Assembly (NCBI RefSeq): GCF_008710745.1
Contig: NZ_VYSA01000003.1
Span: forward strand, 310,001-374,000
From: Microbacterium rhizomatis
GTDB taxonomy: Bacteria > Actinomycetota > Actinomycetes > Actinomycetales > Microbacteriaceae
DNA: 64,000 nt
Direction: 5' to 3'
Below the pieces are notes generated by a model. The model saw nothing but the letters and a program-made list of their open reading frames with translations. It was not told the DNA's origin and made no database searches. Shown here one piece after another: positions 56,903 to 64,000 of this stretch (positions within the stretch are counted from its first letter, which is position 1; each line of letters starts with the position of its first letter). Position numbers and translations under genes: made by a program.

Positions 56903-57430
56903 GTGTGGGTCACATTGCCAAACAGTCGTGGCTCTGTTAGTTTTTCGCACATCTGTACGCAAAGCGAACACCCATTCATCACAACCGCCCGCGAGGTCAT
57001 CGACGCCGCCGACACGTCGTCGTTCGATCCTGATCAGCGCGCGATCTGGCGCGAGCAGAAGGCGATCTACAGCGCCTTCCTCGCCGGGGATCGAGCGAGG
57101 ATCGACCGCCGGATCCATCCTGACGCGACGATCTGGGATGCCGTCACCGAGCGGATCGCTCGAGGGCTGGCCGAACTCGACGCGATCCGCGCGACCCGCC
57201 CCACGGGTGAGGCGAAGCAGGTGACGACGCGCCTGGAGGTCGACGAGCCCATCATCGACGTGTCGGGCGACCTGGCGGTCGCGCGGCACGTGCTGCGCGT
57301 CGAGCGCGAGGATGCGGATGGCTCAGCGCGCGAGCTCATGCGCGTCAGCCAGGGCTGGCGTCGCATCGACGGTGAGTGGAACATCATCCATTCCCACGAA
57401 GACCTGTTCTCGATCGAACCGCTCGGTTGA
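56903..57430 (+). CDS. NTF2-like (SnoaL/DUF4440-type) small protein, start uncertain
   Basis: The conserved part (from about residue 30 of 175) is one NTF2-like domain: WREQKAIYSAFLAGDRARID, then IARGLAELDAI, ARHVLRVERED and GWRRIDGEWNIIHSHEDLFS, typical of SnoaL/DUF4440 proteins that bind or isomerise small molecules. The GTG at 56903 is the only normal in-frame start before the domain besides a TTG at 56915, yet a good promoter and a regulator site lie inside the first 22 codons. Either the start is non-canonical or the promoter is coincidental. It precedes the M24 gene by 26 nt. Confidence 0.6.
   Translation: MWVTLPNSRGSVSFSHICTQSEHPFITTAREVIDAADTSSFDPDQRAIWREQKAIYSAFLAGDRARIDRRIHPDATIWDAVTERIARGLAELDAIRATRPTGEAKQVTTRLEVDEPIIDVSGDLAVARHVLRVEREDADGSARELMRVSQGWRRIDGEWNIIHSHEDLFSIEPLG
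56915..56969 (+). promoter_or_regulatory. promoter with IclR-type site 1
   Basis: TTGCCA (56915-56920), 17 nt, TAGTTT (56938-56943), then GTACG-CAAAG-CGAAC (56955-56969), one mismatch from the GTGCG-N5-CGAAC sites at 58791 and 63281. The site would cover the transcription start of the NTF2-like/M24 genes. Confidence 0.55.
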
Positions 57431-57456
57431 GCATCCTCCCCATCGAAAGGACCCCT

Positions 57457-58665
57457 ATGGCCATCGACTACGTCTCGCGTCGAGCACGCCTCGACGAGCG
57501 CCTGGACGCCGCCGGCGTCGACGTGCTGTTCCTGCCCGCGTCGCAGACCGACCTCGAGTACTTCACCGGTCTCGAGCGCGGCGTGCCTTCGTTCGGCAAC
57601 ATCGGCTACACGAATCACTGGATCTCGGGCGCGTTCTTCGCCCCCGGCAAGGAGCCCCTCTTCGTGCTCACACGACACCACCAGGAGTTCCACCTGCCGG
57701 GGGGCGTGACGGGAGACATCATCACCGCGACGGAGTCCGATGACGGGGCCGAGGTGTTCCGGCGCGCGTTCGACGCCTTCGCCGCGCGCCCGCGCAGGGT
57801 GGCGGTCGGCGCAGCCCCGGGAGAGGAGTCCTGTGTGCACGAGTCGGGTGCTCAGGCGCGCATTGCCGTGAGTGGACGCACGTGGGCCGAGACCACGCTC
57901 CAGCTGCGCGCCCACCGCCCGGACGCCGACCTGACGGTCGCAGACGACATCATCAACGGCATCCGTCGCATCAAGGACGCGCACGAGATCGAGCTGATGA
58001 CCGAGGCGGCCCGCATGGTCGACCAGGTCATGGCGGCCGTCAGCGACCGGGTCGTGGCAGGGATCACCGAACTCGAACTGGCGTCGGAGATCGACCTGCG
58101 CATCCGCCAGCTCGGTTCGCCCTCCTCGTCGTTCGACACCGCCGTGTGGGCGATGGGCAAGGGGATCGAGCGGGATGCCAGTGAGCGGCTCTCCCGCAAG
58201 GCGCTGCCGGATCGCGCCGGAGTCAACTTCGACTTCGGAGCGATCGTCGAGGGCTACTGCTCCGACTTCGGGCGCACGGTGCACATCGGACAGCCCGACG
58301 AGGAGTACGAGCGCGTGTACGACGTCGTCATGGCCGCGCAGGAGGCGGGTCGCAGAGCCGCGATCCCCGGTGCGACGGGCGGTGACGTGCATCGGGCGAC
58401 GCGCGCGGTGATCGAGGAGGCCGGGTACGGCGACTGGTTCCGTCACCGCACGGGGCACTGCATCGGCAAGGACGTGCACGAGCTCCCCTACATCTCCGAA
58501 GAGGACGAGACGCCGCTCGAGCCCGGCATGATGTTCACGATCGAGCCGAGTGTGTTCTGGCCGGGGCGCGTGGGTGTGCGGGTCGAGGACGTGTTCCTCC
58601 TCACCGACAGCGGCGAGACCGTGAAGATCAATGAGCTCGACAACGCCATGCGCGTCAACGACTGA
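57457..58665 (+). CDS. M24-family metallopeptidase (Xaa-Pro dipeptidase/aminopeptidase-like)
   Basis: A 402-residue cytoplasmic pita-bread-fold enzyme: an N-terminal creatinase-like domain (about residues 8-150) and a catalytic domain with all five metal ligands: Asp259 and Asp270 (FDFGAIVEGYCSDFGRT), His334 (GHCIGKD), Glu363 (TIEPS) and Glu377 (VRVED). Members hydrolyse Xaa-Pro peptides, creatine or ectoine-like amides; the neighbouring amino-acid-type ABC importer suggests a small amide or dipeptide. ATG at 57457 after GAAAGG. A terminator follows. Confidence 0.88.
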   Translation: MAIDYVSRRARLDERLDAAGVDVLFLPASQTDLEYFTGLERGVPSFGNIGYTNHWISGAFFAPGKEPLFVLTRHHQEFHLPGGVTGDIITATESDDGAEVFRRAFDAFAARPRRVAVGAAPGEESCVHESGAQARIAVSGRTWAETTLQLRAHRPDADLTVADDIINGIRRIKDAHEIELMTEAARMVDQVMAAVSDRVVAGITELELASEIDLRIRQLGSPSSSFDTAVWAMGKGIERDASERLSRKALPDRAGVNFDFGAIVEGYCSDFGRTVHIGQPDEEYERVYDVVMAAQEAGRRAAIPGATGGDVHRATRAVIEEAGYGDWFRHRTGHCIGKDVHELPYISEEDETPLEPGMMFTIEPSVFWPGRVGVRVEDVFLLTDSGETVKINELDNAMRVND

Positions 58666-58687
58666 CCTCCGACCGCCGACGAACGAT

Positions 58688-58719
58688 CCGGCCCCCTCCG
58701 CTCAGGCGGTGGGGGCCGG
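58688..58719 (+). terminator. terminator after the M24 gene
   Basis: A 9-bp stem, CCGGCCCCC with GGGGGCCGG, and a 14-nt loop, followed by GTCCGTTTC. It separates the M24 unit from the ABC operon. Confidence 0.65.
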
Positions 58720-58760
58720 GTCCGTTTCGGTGCGTCTGAACGGGACCTGTCTTCACACGG

Positions 58761-58805
58761 TTGACATATGTGGACGCATAGTGAACACTCGTGCGTATAA
58801 CGAAC
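58761..58805 (+). promoter_or_regulatory. promoter of the ABC operon with IclR-type sites 2 and 3
   Basis: A consensus -35 TTGACA (58761-58766) is followed by GGACG-CATAG-TGAAC (58772-58786) and GTGCG-TATAA-CGAAC (58791-58805). The second is a full match to GTGCG-N5-CGAAC; its reverse complement GTTCG-N5-CGCAC has the arms of the PcaR site of Pseudomonas putida. The sites cover the promoter. Confidence 0.6.
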
Positions 58806-58883
58806 ACTTCTCGATGAGTGTCCCCGCCGAATCCTGATCTCGGGGCCGGCGGCGCTCACCCCGAACTCGAAGGAGCAGTCTCG

Positions 58884-59831
58884 ATGAACACCGTCGTCGC
58901 CCCCCGCCGCACGCTCATCGGCCTCGCGGCCCTCACTGCGTTCGGCCTCGCCCTCGCCGGCTGCTCGAGCACTCCCGGAGGCGGATCCAGCGGCGCGCCG
59001 GATGCCGGCGGCAGCGTCGAGGTGGCCGGCGTCACGATCCAGAAGGATGCCGAGCTCGCCGCCCTCGTACCGCAGAAGGTGCTCGACCGCGGTACCCTCA
59101 CGGCCATCCAGTTCGACAACGCGCCCGCTGACACGTTCCTCGGCGAAGACGACGTGATCACCGGGTGGGGGCCCGACCTCGGCCGCGCCGTCGCCGGGCT
59201 TCTCGGTCTGACATACGACGCCGAGGTCTCCGGAGCGTTCGACACGTTCATCCCCGGAATCCAGAACGGCCGCTACGACACCTCATGGGCGTCGATCATC
59301 GTGACGCAGGAGCGCCTCGACGTCGTCGACATCGTCGCGGTCCACGAGAGCACCACGGGCGTCATCACGAAAGAGGGCGCGGGCCTGTCCATCAGCACCC
59401 CGGAAGACCTCTGCGGGCTGCGGGTGGGAGCGCTCGCCGGCTCAGCGTTCCTCATCCAGATGGAGCAGATCGTCGCGACGTGCACGGATGCCGGAAAGCC
59501 GGCCCCCACGATCGACTCGTTCCCGCAGCAGGGTGCGGCGCAGCTCGCGGTGAGCTCGGACCGGATCGACGCGTTCATGACCGCGAAGGGCCAGCTCTCG
59601 TGGCTGCTGCGCGAGGACAGCAGCGCCGAAGGCTTCGAGATCCAGCCCCTCGACTACCAGCCGAACCTCGAGGGGATCGCCGTCAGCCGGACCTCGGACA
59701 TGACCAAGGCCATCACGGCTGCGATGAACAAGCTCATCCAGGATGGCTCGTACGCGAAGATCATGGGCTTCTGGGACATCGACTTCGGCCTGCTGGACGA
59801 GGCGGTCGCCAACCCCGACGTCTCCAGCTGA
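58884..59831 (+). CDS. ABC transporter substrate-binding lipoprotein, polar amino acid type
   Basis: A 315-residue family 3 solute-binding protein with a lipobox (LAGC, Cys27). The mature part shows VLDRGTLTAIQFDNAPADTF, ITGWGPDLGRAVAGLLGLTY and the hinge IIVTQERLDVVDIV, all standard for amino-acid receptors. It would capture a polar amino acid or derivative outside the cell. AAGGAG before the ATG. First gene of the operon with the SDR-like, permease and ATPase genes. Confidence 0.92.
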   Translation: MNTVVAPRRTLIGLAALTAFGLALAGCSSTPGGGSSGAPDAGGSVEVAGVTIQKDAELAALVPQKVLDRGTLTAIQFDNAPADTFLGEDDVITGWGPDLGRAVAGLLGLTYDAEVSGAFDTFIPGIQNGRYDTSWASIIVTQERLDVVDIVAVHESTTGVITKEGAGLSISTPEDLCGLRVGALAGSAFLIQMEQIVATCTDAGKPAPTIDSFPQQGAAQLAVSSDRIDAFMTAKGQLSWLLREDSSAEGFEIQPLDYQPNLEGIAVSRTSDMTKAITAAMNKLIQDGSYAKIMGFWDIDFGLLDEAVANPDVSS

Positions 59832-59856
59832 TCGCGGCCACGCGCACCTCGACGGC

Positions 59857-60630
59857 ATGACGACCGCATCGCCCGCACGGGCAGACATGAGACCGACAGC
59901 TCTGGACGGACGGACGGCGCTCATCCTCGGCGCCGCAGGCCCGCACAGCGTGTCTGCGGCCACGACGCTCGCCGGACTCGGGGCGCAGGTGACCGTGGCC
60001 GGCGACATGCGCGAGTTCGAGGAGCAGTACCGCGGCGACGAACGCTTCCAGATCCGCCCGTTCGTCCCGGCGTCGGTCGAAGATGTCGCGGCGCTCGCTG
60101 CCGCGTTCGACGACACGGACGTCCTCGTGCACTCCGCCGGCACCGTATCCACCTGCCTCGATGCGATCCGCTGCTTCGCGCCCGCCATGGCTGCGCGCCG
60201 ACGCGGATCGATCATCGCAATCTCGTCCCCGCGACCTACCTGTGCCGGTCGCGGGGACGGCCTCTCTCCGGCTTCGCGCCAGCCTCTGCACCAGATGGTG
60301 CGGAGCCTGGCGACCGAGATGAGGCCGTCCGGAGTCCGGGTCAACGCGATCTCGCCCCAGGGTGTGGATCCCGTGGCGGCGATCGCCTTCCTCGCCTCTG
60401 ATGCGTCGGCACACATCACGGGCGCTGTGCTCGCGATGGAGCCCGGATGGTCGGTGCTCGAGCGACCGGATGCCGGACACGTCATGCCCGCACGGACCCC
60501 CGGCGTCGTCACGAACCTCCACCGCGATGGAGCCGGGCGCGCGGCCCGTGCGGCGCTGTCCTTCCCGGTCCGCCTGCACGACGACGAATCCGCGACGAAA
60601 GGCCACGGGGATGAGCGACGACGCGCCTGA
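59857..60630 (+). CDS. SDR-fold protein lacking catalytic Tyr and Lys
   Basis: A 257-residue protein inserted between the binding protein and the permease. The Rossmann part is recognisable (TALILGAAGPHSVSAATTLA, VLVHSAGTVST, GSIIAISSP), but where SDRs have Y-x3-K it reads GLSPASRQPLHQM, with Leu for Tyr and Arg for Lys. The nucleotide loop is also altered (GAAGPHS). The C-terminal ~45 residues are an Arg-rich tail overlapping the permease gene by 20 nt. A binding or regulatory role is more likely than oxidation. Confidence 0.7.
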   Translation: MTTASPARADMRPTALDGRTALILGAAGPHSVSAATTLAGLGAQVTVAGDMREFEEQYRGDERFQIRPFVPASVEDVAALAAAFDDTDVLVHSAGTVSTCLDAIRCFAPAMAARRRGSIIAISSPRPTCAGRGDGLSPASRQPLHQMVRSLATEMRPSGVRVNAISPQGVDPVAAIAFLASDASAHITGAVLAMEPGWSVLERPDAGHVMPARTPGVVTNLHRDGAGRAARAALSFPVRLHDDESATKGHGDERRRA

Positions 60631-61618
60631 GGACGGCCCGGCCAGGGGGCCCCTCACCACCACCCTGCAGATTGGGGCGCCCTCCGGCGGCACGCACGTG
60701 CGCACGCACAGCGGTCGCCGCATCGCCGGACGGATCGGCGGTTGGGCGCTGCGCATCCTCGTCGTGCTGATCGTGCTCGAGATCATCTCGAAGTTCGTCA
60801 CCGCCGACGCGATGCGGTGGGATGTCGTCGGCGAATACCTCTTCAACCCCAAGGTGCTCGACGGTGTCGTCCTGACCCTCGTGCTCACCGCGGTCGCGAT
60901 GATCCTCGGCTGCCTCATCGGGCTCATCCTCGCGCTCATGAAGATCTCGAGCAGCCTTCTTCTCAATGTGGCCGCCGATGGCTACATCTGGCTGTTCCGC
61001 GGCACTCCGCTCCTGGTGCAGCTGCTGTTCTGGTACAACCTCGCGAGCTTCATCCCGACCCTCTCGATCGGGATCCCCTTCGGGCCCTCGTTCGTCGAGT
61101 TGGACACCAACACCGTGATCACCTCGATGGTGGCGGCGATGCTCGGCCTCGGGCTCAACGAGGGCGCCTACATGTCGGAGATCATCCGCGCCGGCATCCA
61201 GTCCGTCGATCAGGGCCAGGCCGAAGCAGCCGCCGCACTCGGCATGTCGCGGCGGCGTGCGATGCGGCGCATCGTGCTGCCCCAGGCGATGCGCGTGATC
61301 GTGCCGCCGACGGGCAACCAGGTCATCTCGATGCTCAAGGGCACGAGCCTCGTGAGCATCGTGGCGATCAGCGAGCTGCTCTACACGGTGCAGGTCATCT
61401 ACGCCCGCACCTTCGAGACCATCCCGCTCCTGGTCGTCGCCTGCATCTGGTACCTCTTCCTCACGAGCGTGCTCTCGATCGGCCAGCACTACATCGAGCG
61501 CTATTACGCGCGCGGAGCCACCCGGACCGCTCCCGACACGTACGCGACGAAGTTCAGGAAGCTGATCGCGCGCACGACGCCGGTGACCTTCACGGCCAAG
61601 GAGGGCACCCGCGCATGA
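60611..61618 (+). CDS. ABC transporter permease, polar amino acid type
   Basis: A 335-residue HisM/GlnP-type permease. The polar N-terminal ~45 residues precede about five to six transmembrane helices; the EAA loop with the ATPase is clear in [20 protein letters not shown] and [14 protein letters not shown] is the usual family 3 segment. A single permease gene suggests a homodimer. It overlaps the SDR-like gene at its start and the ATPase gene at its end (ATGA). Confidence 0.93.
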   Translation: MSDDAPEDGPARGPLTTTLQIGAPSGGTHVRTHSGRRIAGRIGGWALRILVVLIVLEIISKFVTADAMRWDVVGEYLFNPKVLDGVVLTLVLTAVAMILGCLIGLILALMKISSSLLLNVAADGYIWLFRGTPLLVQLLFWYNLASFIPTLSIGIPFGPSFVELDTNTVITSMVAAMLGLGLNEGAYMSEIIRAGIQSVDQGQAEAAAALGMSRRRAMRRIVLPQAMRVIVPPTGNQVISMLKGTSLVSIVAISELLYTVQVIYARTFETIPLLVVACIWYLFLTSVLSIGQHYIERYYARGATRTAPDTYATKFRKLIARTTPVTFTAKEGTRA

Positions 61619-62409
61619 GCGCCGCCGATCCGATCATCCGCATCGAGTCCGTCAGCAAGAGCTTCGGGCCGCTCGAAGTGCTGCACGGAGTCGACCTCGA
61701 GGTCTTCCCCGGGGAGGTCGTCTGCATCATCGGCCCCTCCGGCTCGGGCAAGTCGACGCTGCTGCGCTGCGTCAATCACCTCGAGCGTCCCGACGGAGGC
61801 ATCGTGCGCCTCGGCGGCGAGGCCGTCGGCGTCCGCGAGAGCCGTGGACAGCTCGTCGAGATCCCGCCCGCCGACCTCGCTCGCCAGCGCACCGAGATCG
61901 GCATGGTGTTCCAGAGCTTCAATCTCTTCGGACATATGACGGTGCTCGAGAACATCATCGAGGCCCCGATCCAGGTGCTCGGCACGCCCCGTGCCGAGGC
62001 GCAGACCCACGCGAAGCAGCTTCTGCAGTGGGTGCGTCTCGAGGGAAAGGAATCGGCCTACCCGCGACAGCTGTCCGGGGGCCAGCAGCAGCGAGCCGCG
62101 ATCGCCCGCGCGCTCGCGATGCGCCCGAAGGTGATGCTCTTCGACGAGCCGACGTCGGCCCTGGACCCGGAGACGGTCGGCGAAGTCCTGTCGGTCATGC
62201 GGCGGCTCGCGTCCGAGGGCCTCACGATGATCGTCGTGACCCACGAGATCGAGTTCGCGCGCGAGGTGGCAGACCGGGTCGTCTTCATGGATGACGGGCG
62301 CATCGTCGAGATCGGTGCGGCCGATCAGGTGCTCGACGCTCCGCGCGAAGACCGCACGCGGCGTTTCCTCTCGCGCATCCTCGACACGCGCAGCGACCTC
62401 GAGGACTGA
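61615..62409 (+). CDS. ABC transporter ATP-binding protein, polar amino acid type
   Basis: A 264-residue GlnQ/HisP-type ATPase powering the importer. Walker [10 protein letters not shown] (40-48), Q-loop VFQSFNLF, signature LSGGQ (153-157), Walker B VMLFDEP (173-179) and the H-loop His in VVTHEIEF are all intact. An insertion around residues 68-88 ([20 protein letters not shown]) is longer than in GlnQ. Last gene of the operon; it converges on the IclR regulator with 18 nt between. Confidence 0.95.
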   Translation: MSAADPIIRIESVSKSFGPLEVLHGVDLEVFPGEVVCIIGPSGSGKSTLLRCVNHLERPDGGIVRLGGEAVGVRESRGQLVEIPPADLARQRTEIGMVFQSFNLFGHMTVLENIIEAPIQVLGTPRAEAQTHAKQLLQWVRLEGKESAYPRQLSGGQQQRAAIARALAMRPKVMLFDEPTSALDPETVGEVLSVMRRLASEGLTMIVVTHEIEFAREVADRVVFMDDGRIVEIGAADQVLDAPREDRTRRFLSRILDTRSDLED

Positions 62410-62427
62410 ACGAGCCGCGTGGGCCGA

Positions 62428-63225
62428 TCAGCGCTGCGTGCCCATGAGGGCGATGTCGGAGCCGATCTGCGCCGTCGTCTCCAGGAGCGGCGGGAGGCAG
62501 TTCGCGATCAACTCGTCGACCGACACGCGCGACGTCGACACCGTGACGTTGACGGCGCTGATGTACGCGCCCGTGCGCTTGTCGACGACGGGCGCGGCGA
62601 TCGAGCGCGCGCCCAGGTCGAGTTCCTGGTTGTTCAGCGCCCACCCCTGCTCGCGCACCTCCGCGATGCGATCGCGCAGTTCCTGCTCGTCGGTCACCGT
62701 CTGGGGCGTGAACTTCTCGCGCGGATACGTGCGGAAGAACTCATCGAGCTCGTCGGGGCTCATGGCCGAGAGCAGCACGCGCCCCGTGGACGTGCAGAAG
62801 GCGGGGATGCGGCGGCCGATGCTCACCCGCAGCGGCATGACGGATTCCGCCGCGGCGCGTGCGACGTAGACGATGTCGCCGTCGTCGTACTCGCACGCCG
62901 AGCACGATTCGCCCAGACGCGTGGACAGCTTGCGCAGGTGGTCCTGAGTGATGTCGACGCTCGATGACGACGAGAGGAAGGCATAGCCGAGATCCAGCAC
63001 GCGGGGGCGGAGGTAGAACCGGTTCTGCTGCATCCCGACGTAGCCGAGTGTCTCGAGGGTGAGCAGCGATCGCCGCGCCGATGCGCGGCTGAGCCCTGCG
63101 ATCCGCGCCACGTCGGCCAGGGTGAGCATCGTGCGCTCATCGGAGAAGGCCCGGATGACGGCGAGGCCCCGCGACAGCGATTGGACGAACTCGCCCGAGG
63201 GTTGCCGTGGCTCGTCGGCGTTCAT
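62428..63225 (-). CDS. IclR-family regulator, PcaR/PcaU/PobR subgroup
   Basis: A 265-residue regulator. FVQSLSRGLAVIRAFSDERT leads into a winged helix (LTLADVARIAGLSRASARRS, LLTLETLGYVG), then the IclR effector domain (GRRIPAFCTSTGRVLLSAMS). The N-terminal signature fits the PcaR/PcaU/PobR subgroup, whose known sites have GTTCG-N5-CGCAC arms; four such sites lie in this block, one 56 nt upstream of this gene. GAGGGAG precedes the ATG. It probably controls itself, the ABC operon and the M24 unit. Confidence 0.88.
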   Translation of the reverse strand: MNADEPRQPSGEFVQSLSRGLAVIRAFSDERTMLTLADVARIAGLSRASARRSLLTLETLGYVGMQQNRFYLRPRVLDLGYAFLSSSSSVDITQDHLRKLSTRLGESCSACEYDDGDIVYVARAAAESVMPLRVSIGRRIPAFCTSTGRVLLSAMSPDELDEFFRTYPREKFTPQTVTDEQELRDRIAEVREQGWALNNQELDLGARSIAAPVVDKRTGAYISAVNVTVSTSRVSVDELIANCLPPLLETTAQIGSDIALMGTQR

Positions 63226-63280
63226 GTCGTGCTCCCTCAGGAGTGGCGGCGTTGCAGGATCGTCTCACCCTACTGAGGTT

Positions 63281-63295
63281 GTGCGCAGGTCGAAC
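63281..63295. promoter_or_regulatory. IclR-type site 4 upstream of iclR
   Basis: GTGCG-CAGGT-CGAAC is a full match to the pattern at 58791; the reverse complement is GTTCGACCTGCGCAC. It lies 56 nt before the regulator's start, consistent with autoregulation. Confidence 0.6.
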
Positions 63296-63307
63296 GATCG
63301 ACACAGG

Positions 63308-64000
63308 TCAGCGGATGTACGATGCCCCGTTCACGTCGATCGTCGCGCCGCTGAGGTGGCGGGTCCGCCCGGACGCGAGGAGTGCGACCAGCTCCGCGAT
63401 CTCTGCCGGAGGGACCATCTCGTGCATCGCGAGGGTCTGTAGGATCGCGTCACGACCGCCCCGGTCAGCGCCGGCCGACGCCGACATCTGCGTGTCGACG
63501 ACCCCGGGCGCGATGAGATACGCCAGCACGTCTCGCGCCGCGTAAGCCCGCGCCACGGTCTTGATCGCTGCGGCGGTCGCTGCCTTGGATGCGGCGTACA
63601 CGGCCAGGTTGGAATTGCCAGCGCCGCGCTGCGCGGCCCAGCTGCTGAGCCCGATGACCGACCCGCCTCCCGCGTCGAGGAAGTGGGCGACGGCACGGCG
63701 CAGGAGCGTGAGCTGGCTGCGGGTGTTCACCTGGAGGGCCTCGTCCAGCGCGCGGTCCCAGACGTCGTCGGGCGCGTCGAGCTCGGCCTTCGGCATGACG
63801 GCGGCGTTGAGCACGACGACGTCGACGCGTCCCGCCCACGCGGTCGCGGCATCCCACAGCTCGGCCGCTCCGGTGGGCGTCGACAGGTCGGCGCGCACGA
63901 GGTGGGCCGTGCCGGGGGGGAAGCCTCCGATCGCGAGCGAAGCGCTTTGCGCCGAAGACCGATAGTGGGCGATGACGCGGGCTCCCGTCGGCGCGAGGCG
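63308..64000 (-). CDS. SDR-family oxidoreductase, N-terminus outside window
   Basis: The C-terminal 230 residues of a classical SDR, open to the right edge (visible start RLAPTGARVIAHYRSS). NAAVMPKAEL is the NNAG-like motif, the catalytic Ser is in VIGLSSWAAQ, and YAASK is intact; LIAPGVVDTQMS and the ending LSGATIDVNGASYIR are typical. Only the nucleotide-binding loop is missing. It lies upstream of iclR on the same strand and may be part of the same catabolic block. Confidence 0.85.
   Translation of the reverse strand, partial: RLAPTGARVIAHYRSSAQSASLAIGGFPPGTAHLVRADLSTPTGAAELWDAATAWAGRVDVVVLNAAVMPKAELDAPDDVWDRALDEALQVNTRSQLTLLRRAVAHFLDAGGGSVIGLSSWAAQRGAGNSNLAVYAASKAATAAAIKTVARAYAARDVLAYLIAPGVVDTQMSASAGADRGGRDAILQTLAMHEMVPPAEIAELVALLASGRTRHLSGATIDVNGASYIR

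Noticed and set aside
57457..62409. Ectoine uptake and degradation operon
   Set aside because: The M24 enzyme does not show the EutD/DoeA pattern I know, and ectoine partner genes (eutE/doeB type, EnuR) are absent.

Overview
The window is high-GC actinobacterial DNA, most likely from a Microbacterium or close Microbacteriaceae relative. Evidence is the gene order tilS-hpt-ftsH-folE-folP-folB-folK-DUF3180-PH-PH-DUF2520-lysS, the Asp23/DUF2273/AmaP/CsbD envelope-stress operon, ClpC, many GTG starts, and many apparently leaderless genes. About 60 protein genes, one decayed toxin gene and four tRNAs are visible. There is no rRNA, CRISPR array or intact insertion sequence.

Layout. 1-2850: an ECF sigma factor (cut by the window edge) diverges from a five-gene Asp23/Gls24 membrane-stress operon, followed by CsbD. 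2967-6654: a trehalose synthase of the GH13_33 type, a small methyltransferase flanked by 120-bp direct repeats, and tRNA-Glu, -Asp and -Phe. 6874-20199: core housekeeping (M23 peptidase, pyrophosphatase, tilS, hpt, ftsH, the folate operon, PH-domain membrane proteins, lysS). 20223-29896: DUF4192, cardiolipin synthase, a lipoprotein with a duplicated domain, a flavin disulfide oxidoreductase, clpC, an argA-type acetyltransferase. 30244-37301: an Eat-like permease diverges from a gamma-glutamylation cluster (GlnA-like ligase, aldehyde dehydrogenase, alcohol-type SDR, C26 hydrolase, FadR-type regulator); the enzyme set fits catabolism of an amino-alcohol such as ethanolamine. 37326-42867: SseB-like protein, VapC remnant, radA, ldh, a MetE/UROD-like protein with an LLM oxidoreductase, and tRNA-Ser.

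42868-55065 looks like an accessory segment beside tRNA-Ser: an orphan ruvA preceded by a 12-codon leader ORF, then a TetR-controlled glycan locus (GH2, MFS importer, GH1, SGNH esterase, six-hairpin glycosidase, GH43, SDR). The enzymes lack signal peptides, so imported oligosaccharides would be cut in the cytoplasm. 55151-56887: alanine dehydrogenase with a divergent Lrp-type regulator. 56903-64000: an NTF2-like protein, an M24 peptidase, a polar-amino-acid-type ABC importer with an SDR-like protein lacking its catalytic residues, a PcaR-type IclR regulator, and a truncated SDR. Four copies of a GTGCG-N5-CGAAC-like site link this last block to the IclR protein.

Two families of nested intergenic palindromes recur: one with TGCACAACGCAGGA ends (4 copies), one built from GTCGGAGGATC (3 copies plus a relative). 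At least nine genes carry TAnnnT exactly 6 nt before the start codon, the pattern of leaderless transcripts.
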